From contig OY757025.1 of the NCBI GenBank assembly GCA_963580285.1, forward strand, positions 117,617,900-117,681,899: a stretch of 64,000 nucleotides of DNA. Reading direction: 5' to 3'. This DNA comes from Lucinisca nassula. Its lineage: Eukaryota; Mollusca; Bivalvia; Lucinida; Lucinidae. The position numbers and the translations under genes are program-made. The notes beneath the pieces are model-generated. The model searched no databases and was not told where the DNA came from. It was given only the letters and a program-made list of their open reading frames with translations. Positions within the stretch are counted from its first letter, which is position 1. Every line of letters starts with the position of its first letter. Shown one piece after another: positions 13,601 to 25,600 of this stretch.

Positions 13601-16600
13601 GCTGAATATTCATTCAAGCCACACCCATTGCTGTCTATCAACCAATCAAATTACTTGATGTAATTTATTGCTACAAATTCATAAACTGAATGCCAAACAG
13701 TGTAGATCCTGATCAGATGGCTTCTTCAGAAGCTATCTGATCTGGATCTACGCTGTTTGCAAAGATAGGGATTGTCGTGAACAGCAAGATAAGGGTTAAT
13801 CAAGTAATTTCGTATCACAGGGCTAATACAAAATTACTTGATTAATCAAAACTTTATTAATTGACACAATTAAAAACATGATTATTGATATTTGACCTCA
13901 GCCTAATATCACTTGACCTCTGGTTAATGTTCTTTGACCCAGTGTTAATACGGATGACCTCCGATCAATACAGGATAGTCAATTAATAATGAACATTATT
14001 ATACAGAGGTTAAGTTCTATTTCCAGTTAATTAGCTACCTGAAGGACCTAAACAAAGAACTGTTGAAGACAGGAGATTTGGATGGTATTCTACTTACAGG
14101 TAAGGCCGTGTCCAAGGAACGAGAATTCTTACGTTTTGAGGTTGATTGTTTATCAATTGACCCAAAGTTACTTACTACACATCGTGATAACAAGTCAGTG
14201 AAACGAATACCCCCCCCCCCCAAACCCCACTTTATATAGAGAAAAGTGGGGTTTACGGGTGTATACATTATCTGCATTATTTTTGCTCACAACTATAGAT
14301 TGTGGGTACTCGTTTGAACCGCCTCATTGAGGCAGTTCTAACGAGCACCCACAATCTATGTTGAAAGCAGAAATAATAAAGATGTTATCATTTTTACCTA
14401 ATGTTTATCATTTTCTGACAACATGTTGGACGCCATTATTACTTACGGATATGTTTTCCTAATGGAATTCTAACATTTTTTGGTCGTTTGTTTATCAAGA
14501 AGCTTCTTGTCAGCTGTTGTCCTTGTGGCTATTGCTGACCATGTACAAAATCCAGATACCAGTTATTTATAGCAGCGTATGTCTTCTCTTTGTGATGGCA
14601 AAGCGGTGTGTAAAAAGTATTATCATATGACGTCGCTTCTGAGAGTGTAATAACGCCATGTAATTTTTCGATAATCCACTGGTGGATTAAATATGCAAAT
14701 TAGCTAGCTACGTCCCGTAACGTTACATATTCGACGTCCCGTTTACTAACCGCGGAATATTGACTTTTTTGTAAACAATCGTGAATAAAATGTGTTTTAA
14801 ATGTCATATGATAAATAGAATCTTGCATTCGTGCTCATGTATTATTGAATTTATCAAATTCGTTGAGGAAAAGAGATAAAATACTCGGCAAAGCCTCGCA
14901 TTTTATCTCTTTTCCCCAACTCGTTTAATAAATTCAATAATACATGAGAACTCATGTAAGATCCTCTATTAATCATGTACTGGTACTTTCCAGGCCCATT
15001 TTCCCAATCTACACTCATAGACAGTCAACCCAACAGTGCACAGGTTGTATATAGAGGATCTTACATGAGTGTTCATATATTATTGAATTTATTAAAGGAG
15101 TTGAGGAAAAAGGATAAAATGCGAGGCTTTGCCGAGCATTTTATCCCTTTTTCTCAGCGAGTTTTATAAATTCAATAATACATGAGCACGAATGCAAGAT
15201 TCTATTTATCATAAGACATTTAAAACGCATTTCATTCACGATTTGTTTACAAAAATATCAATATTCTGCCATTAGTAAACGCGACGTCGTTAAGGATGCC
15301 GTACATGTAACGTTATCTGTAGCATCTTTGGGCTGGGGGATTGAAAGTTTGTGTTTTTTATGAAAATTGGCTCATTAGTTTGGTTGCTATGGCAACTTGT
15401 AGTTTCCATAGACTTGTAATGGGGAAAATAGAAAAATGGCATTTACTGCCAAGCCTCTGCAGATATTTTGACAAAACTTGCATAGAAATGTTCCATAGGC
15501 AATCTACTATCTGCCGTATGATTTTAGGCCTTCTGCTCATTTTTATTGGTTGCCATGGAAACCAAAATGCAAAAAAAATAGAAAAAAAAAAATACATAAA
15601 AATCATCTCCTCAGAAACCATATGCTCTAGGACGCTGAGACTTTATGAAAATATTTGCAATATTTGCCTTTACAGGTTTTGTGTTTTTATGAAATTTGGC
15701 CTTTTAGTTTTGTTGCTATGGCAACTTAGAGTTTCCATTGACTTATAGTGGGGAAAACTGAAAAATGGCATTTACTGCCAAGTCATTGCAGATATTTTGA
15801 CAAAACTTACATAGACATGTTCCTTGAGTAAACTTCTGTCAGCCATATGCTTTTATGTCAACCTGGGAGTCCCCTAGGTTGTGCCGGGGCCATGCCCCAC
15901 CCCCTCCACTTCATAAAATGCCTTTTATCTCAGAAACCTTACAGATCCCAACCCCTAAATCATATATATTCTTGTTCCTTATGATAAGATGCATTAAGTG
16001 ACACCAACCTGGGGGTCCCCCGGGATGTGCCGGGGACATGCCCTGCCCCCTCTATTTCATAAAATGCCATTTATCTCAGAAACCATTCAGACCCGCACCC
16101 CTAAACTATATATATTCTTGTTCCTTATGCTAAGATGCATTAAGTGACACCAACCTGGGGGGTCCACCGGGATGTGCCAGGGACATGCCCCACCCCCTCC
16201 ACTTCAAAAAATGCCATTTATCTCAGAAACCATTGAGATCCCCACCCCTAAACCATATACACTTTTTGTTCCTTATGATAAGATGGACTCAGTGACACCA
16301 ACCTGGGGGTCCCCCAGGATGTGCCGGGGCCATGCTGTTACGAGATGGAATAGGAAACCTCTCTGGTGCTTATGCACATCTAAATTATTTTAGTAGATAT
16401 ATGGTAGGGCGGTGCGAGTGAAATATTTTAGGTGAAATATGGTACGCAAACTATGCGGCTCCATGAACAAGTCATGCACATATCATACGATGTATGCATG
16501 AGTGGTTTATAGAGAGCTGTTTTTACAATACAGGGGGCCGCTAAAAGGCCGAGTCCTATAGAATTTGCCTAAAAATCGCCAACCGCCAAATTGTGCCATA

Positions 16601-19600
16601 TATGATTTCTATTCCCGTCACGTGTTGTGTGGGTGTTCGTTTTGACAGGAGTCATGTCATTGATTATAGGGTCGTTTCATCAATTTTTCCTATGGGAAAT
16701 ATACTATTTGAACGCAAATCCATTGTCTACTCGATTTTTGCTATCTAGCTTTGTTTGTGGCCGGTATCTCCACTTCCCCACGAACAAAGCAAGGTAATAC
16801 GAGTAGGCATGATTTTCCGGTAGTATTCATAGATATATAAACCCTGAAAAAAAGCGGACACTTTAGCAGCAGGTCAAGTTGTAAAGAGTGAACATTGTGA
16901 CGGGGAAATAGAAAATATATTGAAAGGTATGTTAAATCTATGTTTAGTATTATTTTTGTATGAACATGCTTGTAGGTTTTGGAGGGGTTTACTTCTAGTA
17001 TACCCCAACTTTCTGAAGCCTTTTCTGAATTCACTGTTGTGGCCTGTAGTGATTAGGCTACTAGCTTTGCCAGCTAGACGTCGCAGAATTGATCCCAGGC
17101 TTCTCCAGTAGTAGAATGAGTCTTTCTAAGTGAGTTCCTGTCTCATGCTGACCCTAGATGTTGGTGAGACGTAAAGTTTGGACACCCGCTCATTCTAGAT
17201 TCATTTAGGCTTTTACACCCCTTTTGTAGAATGTAACTAATAAACGCCGGGTCACTTGTTTGATCCATGACTTGTGACTAGCTGTGGTTAGAAAACCGTG
17301 GTTCCGTCCCAATATGATATTAGGTGTAGAGGGGACGTAAACTTAAGACGGGTTTAACCATATCTTCATCATCAGGGCAAACTCTTACAAGAGCCTGTTG
17401 GGTTATCCGTGATGATGAACTGTAATGAATTTTATTTTACAAGCATGTTCACGTTGATTAGAAATAATTTTGTTCAAGAAGAATTACGAGTTCATTTTGT
17501 AATGATGCCGTTTTTGTCTGATAACTCAGTTTGTGCATGTATGTACATATAAAGAACGTGATGATGCTAAGTGGGAGTATTTGGTCGCCACACGTCATAG
17601 CGGCCTGAGCGGTGGGGACGACGTCAGCTGCGTCGTCGGCGTCGCGAGGACGGTTGTGACGGGGTGCCTACCAAATAGAGAGAATTTACGGCAAACAGTG
17701 TTGGCCCTTATGAGACACTAACAAATGTGGTGGATTATAGATGAAAATCTTTTGTTGTAGTTTCTATCTGTTATTAATGTATTGAATTTGTGAATAGCTA
17801 TATTTGTGAGCCGTGTCGCGGAGAAGGATATGAAATAGAGATTGTTATGTTTCCTGTAATTGGCAGCTGACCAGGTAGCGCAAAGGCGTGGTCTGTTCAA
17901 TTGCCTCTTACTTGTGATAATGTAGTGAGCACAAATTTGATGAGTATTATGCTCAGTAGTAGTGAGCATTAATTGATTTCTGTAGTGCTCAGTAAGGAAA
18001 CATGAACTTTGAGTATTATTGTGTCAAGCGCTGGGTGCTGATAATTTGATGCACAGTCAAGTTGAGTTCTGCTGTACGGTTATTTGTCGCATGCACTAAT
18101 CAGCCTGTATGTCTGGTCGGCGCATGCGCAATAACGGTATATGCATGAACATATTCTTACTTCTCCGGGAGGGGGATCATGATATAGCATGTATGTTTTG
18201 TGACTCGTTTCTAGTCCCGTTATCGTAATTTGCAGGCATAACAATGTGTGACCTGCTGCTCCCTGCTTCATAGCAGCAGGTACTGGTACGACGCTAGGCG
18301 TTAGGGTCCAGCAAGGGCGGACAGACCGCCGTAATCAGCGCCTACCAGGATAGAAGCAGATTCTTCTAAATCTTGTTCGTTGTAAACAAATGTGATCATG
18401 GAAGAGGTCAACTTACCTTATTTGGACGATCACTAAACGTCTGATCAGCAAACGTGATCGCTAATCTTAGGATTATCAAATATGTTGATAGACTAGTTTT
18501 ACTAGTTCGCGAGAGGAAGTGTCACGCGAGTGGGGGATTCACCCTAAGTTATAAACTGGCCAGTCGCGTCTTGTGTTGATTTTTTTTTTTTTGTTTTTCT
18601 TGTTTTTGTTGTTTGCTTCTGTAGGTATTCACGTCACCCGTTCCGAGCACAGAACAGTGTTTTGCCTTCGGAGCGGACGTCGTGAGTTGGCTACAGAAGC
18701 AACAATTTGTGATGTTTTGTGTTAGTAAGTGTTGTATGTAGATACTGTAAATAATTCATGTCATTCATTTAACATCTTTCTTGTGCCTTACCCCACAGCT
18801 GCCCGTACACCTGTCAGAGATCACGCTCGGTTGTCTTGTCAGCATGGGGGTTTGCGGGACGCCGTAAACCCACATGTAACATTTGGTGTCAGTGAAGTGA
18901 GGATTTGATCTCTGGCTGGTGTTCCCGGCTGTGGAACAGCACATTGATACTCTGAATCATCAACTTTAGAAAAAAAAAATAATGCATTGACAGCCACATT
19001 TAGAAATTAACTTTAATCTTCCCTCCTGCGTTGATGAAGTGCGAAACCCATGTATTCAACTGAATGGATACTGACAAGTCGATAATTTCTGAGCAGGAAG
19101 GCAAGGCAAACCCCACTTTTTCTTGGTAACGAAAAACTTAAGTAGACCCCACTTAATTGTGTTACCTGACATTCTACTAAGTTAAATTGGAGCTACTAAT
19201 TGATCTTACCCACACATGGTTCTGACGTAGTGACGTTAACAATTTACTGACGTTGACATAACATTAGCGTTAATATTTACGCTGTGGCTTGAGGTTAGGT
19301 ATGACGTAATAGAAACATTAATGGTGACTTGTTATGATCGGAGTTTTGTAATGTGATGAAACTTCGGATTGTAGCATTTTACTGTAAACGTCGTCAGTTT
19401 ATGACGTCATATTAGACTACCAGTACGCAACGTCATACTGTGCTGAAAGCATTTGACATTTCAAATCGCGTGTGCTTTAAATAACTAACGTTTTAGTTAG
19501 ATTAACGCGTATAACACATATCTTAACGTTTTAGTTAAGCCCATTCAATCATCACTGATCATAACTGATCAGTTTATAGTGGTTTTGATAGTAACGTGAG

Positions 19601-22600
19601 ATTTACGTTATCAATAATGGAGCGTTTAATGCAAATGGGAAAGGACTTAGGTTATGAGGGGAAGGAGTTACAAGGTTTTGTTAAGGAGCAGCAAGATATT
19701 GAGCGGGCAGAAAGGCAAGAGCAAAGGGATTTAGAAAGGTTAAGGTCTGAGGAAAAGGAAAAGGAAAGGGTACATGAACTAGCTAAGTTAGAGGAAAAGG
19801 AAAAGGAAAGGGCACATGAACTAGCTAAGTTAGAAGAAAAGGAAAAGGAAAGGGCACATGAACTAGCTATGTTGAATGTTAATAAGGAACTTGAAATGGC
19901 ACGCATTAAGACTGAAAGGGAGGCAAAAGAGATTGGTGAGGCCCATTTAGAAAAAATAAAACATGGGTTTGAGCTACAGCACCAAGAATTAAGGAATCAG
20001 TTAGAAATGCAGAGAGCGAAGCTCGAGCTAGAATTTGAAAAGCAAAAAGCTGAGAAGGTGGCGCATGCCCGGGATCCTAAGTTACCTTATTTTGAAGAGG
20101 GTAAAGATAAAATGGATAGTTATTTATCTAGGTTTGAGAAATATGCTACGGCTAATAAATGGGATAAGAGTGTTTGGGCCGCGTATTTAAGTGCATTGCT
20201 CAAAGGGCGCGCACTTGATGTATATGACCGGTTGTCAAATGATGATGCGGCGGATTATGAAAAGTTAAAGGACGCTTTATTAAAGAATTTTGACATGACA
20301 GAGCGCGGATTTAGGAAACAGTTCCGTTATAGTAGGCCCGAGAAATCAGAAACGTTCATACAGTTCAGTAGTAGACTGAGAAGTTATTTAGAAAAATGGC
20401 TTAATATGGCAAAGATAGAAAAATCTTTTCCGGCTGTCTGTGATTTCATGGCAAGGGATCAGTTCCTGGAGTCATGCAATAGAGAACTGTATGTACATCT
20501 GAAGCCAAAACAGTTTGGTAATTTAGATGAAATGGCTAGGGAGGCAGATTTGTTTGCAGAAGCGCGCGGGGGCGTATATAGTTGCATTAATAAGGGGCAA
20601 CGCGATAATAGAGGCGCAGCGCAGGGTAAACAGGAAAAAGTTGACTCGAACAAACCGAGTGGTAGACCGGATATCAAGTGTAGCATATGCGGTAAGGGGC
20701 ATTTAACAATTAAATGTTTTAAGAACCCCGACAGGAAACAATTGTATAGCGCAGAGGTAGGAGCAACTGGAGTTGGGGATAGCGGTGTTAAGGAAAATTT
20801 TAACACGCGCGTAGAGGCTCAAGGTTCTCAGATTAAGAATGAGAATACGCAGAATGTAGGTCGTGGTTATACACGTGGTCGTGGTAATTTTAGAGGGTCT
20901 TTTCGCGGACGCGGTAAAAATAATAGCACACCACGTGGCGCAGCACACCAAGTTAGTTTTTGTCAAACGGAAGTACATAGGAAAGGTGATGAGATTGGAA
21001 GTATTTTTGAAAATAAGGTTGGTGATCCTTTGATTTCGGATAGGGAGGAGTGTAGTAAGGAAACTAGGGAAGGTGTCTGTTACTTCTTAAAGGCAAGGTT
21101 ACCGACGGCACAAGGATTGGTTAATAATAAAAAGGTGGTTGTATTAAGAGATACTGGGTGTACAGGCTGTGTCGTTCGGAGAAGTTTGGTTTCGGATAGT
21201 CAGTTAATAGGAAAGGAATCAAATGTTACGTTGATTGATGAATCCACACAAAGGTATCCTTTGGCAATGATTGACATTGATTGTCCTTTTTTCACTGGGA
21301 AAACTGAAGCTTTGTGTATGGATGATACGTTGTACGATTTGGTTATCGGTAACATTGATGGATCAAAACTTCCTGATATGTCTCATTTCTCAGCTGCGGC
21401 TGTAACTAGGTCTCAAACTAGGCAGGATGAGAAGCCTTACAGAAAACTTAAGGTTCCCGATCAGATCATTAACGATGACAAGGAGGCTTTCAAGCAAGCT
21501 CAGGTTGATGATCCAACTTTGGAAAACATCAGGAAAAGGGTTGTATCTGGGAACAAGACTGTGAGTCGTGGTTTAAACCGAGGTGAAACTAGGTTTATTG
21601 AGAAAAAAGGTTTGGCATATAGGGAGTTCACCAAGGGTAACAAAGTCTCTTTCCAACTTGTGGTCCCTCAAAGTTTCCGAGGAAAGGTGTTGAAACTGGC
21701 TCATGAAACGCTTATGTCTGGACATATGGGTATTAGGAAGACATTGGATAGAGTTGTAACTGAGTTTTACTGGCCCGGTATTTGCGGTGATGTCGCTAGA
21801 TTTTGTAAATCTTGTGATATTTGTCAAAGAACTATTCAGAAAGGTCGGGTCACTAAAGTACCTCTAGGAAAAATGCCATTGATTGATACGCCATTTAAGA
21901 GGGTGGCAGTGGACATAGTTGGTCCAATTGAGCCTCGATCTGATAGGAAATCTCGGTATATTTTAACCATGATAGATTATGCGACAAGGTATCCAGAGGC
22001 GATAGCTTTACCGAGTATTGAGACGGAACGTGTCGCGGAAGCGCTTATTGAAATGTTTAGTAGGGTTGGCATTCCTGATGAAATGTTGACTGATTGTGGA
22101 TCACAGTTTACTGCTGAGGTAATGAAGGAAGTCAGCAGACTTCTTTCTCTTCAACAGTTAACGTGTAGTCCGAGACACCCAATTTGCAACGGACTGATAG
22201 AGCGTTTCCACGCTACGTTAAAGCAGATGTTACGTCGCATGTGTGCTGAACGTCCAAAAGATTGGGATAAATATCTTCCAGCCTTATTATTTGCGGTAAG
22301 GGAAGTCCCACAAGAGTCTTTAGGATACTCCCCTTTTGAGTTGTTATATGGACGTAACGTCAGAGGTCCAATGGCAATATTAAGAGAATTATGGGCTGAG
22401 GAGGTACGCGATGAGCAAGTTCTTTCGACGTATCAATACGTTATTGAGCTTAGGGAACGGTTAGAGCAGACATGCAAATTAGCGCGTGATAATTTAAAGA
22501 AGGTTCAGATTAAGCAGAAAGCTTATTATGATAAAGGCGCGAGGTCGCGTAAATTTGACGTCGGCGACAAAGTACTGTTGTTACTACCGACAGACAGTAA

Positions 22601-25600
22601 TAAATTATTGCTTCAATGGAAAGGTCCTTATGAAGTTGTTGAGGTAGTGAACAGAATGGATTATAAGATTGACGTCAATGGAAATGTTAACACATATCAC
22701 GCTAACATACTGAAGCAATATGTGGAACGTCAAAATGTGACGTCACATTGCTTGCTTTCTGTAGAGTCCACTCCGTCAACTGAGAATGATGACGTTGACG
22801 AATTCTCATTGGAAGATTGCGCTTTTCCTACTGCAAAGCAACCAGAGACGTTTAAGGACGTCAATATTTCAGAAATGTTAACGCAGGATCAGCGTAAAGA
22901 AATAGAGACGTTGATAAAAGAATACCCGGACGTACTGTCCAGTGTACCAGGACGAACTGACCAAATAGAACACGACATAAAGTTGCTGACGACGGAACCA
23001 GTGAGGTCAAAAGGTTATGCCATACCATATAAAGTACGGGATGTAATGGAAAAGGAAATTCAAGATATGTTAGATTTAGGAGTTATTGAGCCATCAATAT
23101 CTCCATACTCATCCCCTGTAGTACTTGTCCCTAAAAAAGATGGTTCGGTGCGGTTCTGCATTGACTTCCGTAAACTTAATAAAGTGACGGAGTTCGATGC
23201 AGAACCAATGCCAAATATGGAGGAGGTTATAAATAGAATGTTGGGGCACAAATACTTTAGCAAATTAGATTTGTCAAAAGGTTATTGGCAGGTAAAAATG
23301 ACGTCTAAGGCAAAACCCCTAACTGCGTTCGAAACCCCCAAAGGCTTGTTTCAATTCAAAACTATGCCCTTCGGTTTGGTAAACTCAGGAGCAACATTTT
23401 GCAGGTTGATGAGAAAGATTCTGTCCGAACTTTCTAACGTTGATAGCTTCGTCGATGATATGTGGATCTTTACCGAAACTTGGAAAGACCACTTGACGTC
23501 ATTACGTGAAGTTTTAGATAGACTCAGGACAGCCAAGTTGACGGCAAAACCTTCCAAGTGTATGATTGGGTATAGCAGTATCGAATGTCTTGGTCACAGT
23601 GTAGCTGATCAGTCAGTTAGACCGCAAGAAGACAAGATACAAGCTATAAAGGATGCTCCTCGACCTTCTACTAAGAGACAAATAAAGTCATTTCTTGGGT
23701 TGGCTGGTTTCTACCGCCGTTTCATTCCAAATTTCTCATCTATTGCTTCCCCTTTGACAGATTTAACTAAGAAAAGTAGACCAAACAAGATCACAGACTG
23801 GCAGGACCATCATGAAAAGGCTTTCCAGACCCTGAAGAATAGACTCACGTCTAGTCCTATTCTTCGTCTTCCTATCTTTCATGATGGGAATCCGTTCATA
23901 CTCCGGACGGACGCTTCTGATGTTGGTATAGGAGCCGTTTTGCTACAAGAATTTGAAGGGGAAGGACGACTTCCCATTGCTTATGCCAGCAAGAAACTTT
24001 TGCCTCGTGAGAAAAACTATTCTGTAATAGAGAAGGAATGTTTGGCTATTATCTGGGGTGTTGAGAAATTTCGCAAGTATCTTTACGGAGTAGAATTCCT
24101 GCTTGAGACAGACCACAAGCCCTTGTCTTATATGCAAACAGCAAAAGTTCTCAATCCTCGAATTATGCGTTGGGCAATGAAACTACAGCCGTATAGATTT
24201 CGGATTGTTGCAATTCGGGGCCAAGAAAATTTGGGGGCAGACTACCTTAGTAGGTAATTCTTCGCACGGTTGTTGTGTAAATAGCTGTCTTGTTTAGATA
24301 GGTTCATCCTATTCCATCTCTATACACAAAGAAAAAACATTTCTGATTGTTTTTTCTCCAAAAGGGGAAACCTTTGTTACGAGATGGAATAGGAAACCTC
24401 TCTGGTGCTTATGCACATCTAAATTATTTTAGTAGATATATGGTAGGGCGGTGCGAGTGAAATATTTTAGGTGAAATATGGTACGCAAACTATGCGGCTC
24501 CATGAACAAGTCATGCACATATCATACGATGTATGCATGAGTGGTTTATAGAGAGCTGTTTTTACAATACAGGGGGCCGCTAAAAGGCCGAGTCCTATAG
24601 AATTTGCCTAAAAATCGCCAACCGCCAAATTGTGCCATATATGATTTCTATTCCCGTCACGTGTTGTGTGGGTGTTCGTTTTGACAGGAGTCATGTCATT
24701 GATTATAGGGTCGTTTCATCAATTTTTCCTATGGGAAATATACTATTTGAACGCAAATCCATTGTCTACTCGATTTTTGCTATCTAGCTTTGTTTGTGGC
24801 CGGTATCTCCACTTCCCCACGAACAAAGCAAGGTAATACGAGTAGGCATGATTTTCCGGTAGTATTCATAGATATATAAACCCTGAAAAAAAGCGGACAC
24901 TTTAGCAGCAGGTCAAGTTGTAAAGAGTGAACATTGTGACGGGGAAATAGAAAATATATTGAAAGGTATGTTAAATCTATGTTTAGTATTATTTTTGTAT
25001 GAACATGCTTGTAGGTTTTGGAGGGGTTTACTTCTAGTATACCCCAACTTTCTGAAGCCTTTTCTGAATTCACTGTTGTGGCCTGTAGTGATTAGGCTAC
25101 TAGCTTTGCCAGCTAGACGTCGCAGAATTGATCCCAGGCTTCTCCAGTAGTAGAATGAGTCTTTCTAAGTGAGTTCCTGTCTCATGCTGACCCTAGATGT
25201 TGGTGAGACGTAAAGTTTGGACACCCGCTCATTCTAGATTCATTTAGGCTTTTACACCCCTTTTGTAGAATGTAACTAATAAACGCCGGGTCACTTGTTT
25301 GATCCATGACTTGTGACTAGCTGTGGTTAGAAAACCGTGGTTCCGTCCCAATATGATATTAGGTGTAGAGGGGACGTAAACTTAAGACGGGTTTAACCAT
25401 ATCTTCATCATCAGGGCAAACTCTTACAAGAGCCTGTTGGGTTATCCGTGATGATGAACTGTAATGAATTTTATTTTACAAGCATGTTCACGTTGATTAG
25501 AAATAATTTTGTTCAAGAAGAATTACGAGTTCATTTTGTAATGATGCCGTTTTTGTCTGATAACTCAGTTTGTGCATGTATGTACATATAAAGAACGTGA

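Larger units (their letters stand above)
16336..18881 (+). repeat. 5' LTR
   Basis: A 2546-bp direct repeat of 24375-26921, bounded by the short inverted repeat TGTTAC...GTAACA. It is unusually long for a Ty3/gypsy LTR. It carries a TATA-like stretch at 16833-16841 and an AATAAA at 17239-17244 in an order compatible with U3-R-U5, though neither is proven. Short open frames inside it have no recognisable product. Confidence 0.95.

Noticed and set aside
16741..17034. 97-residue minus-strand frame in the LTR
   Set aside because: It is duplicated exactly in the other LTR because the LTRs are identical, so its openness is not evidence of selection; no recognisable protein.
19596..19616. Upstream start of the Gag-Pol frame
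   Set aside because: The extension begins with GTG, which is not expected as a start here. The ATG at 19617 is the first in frame.
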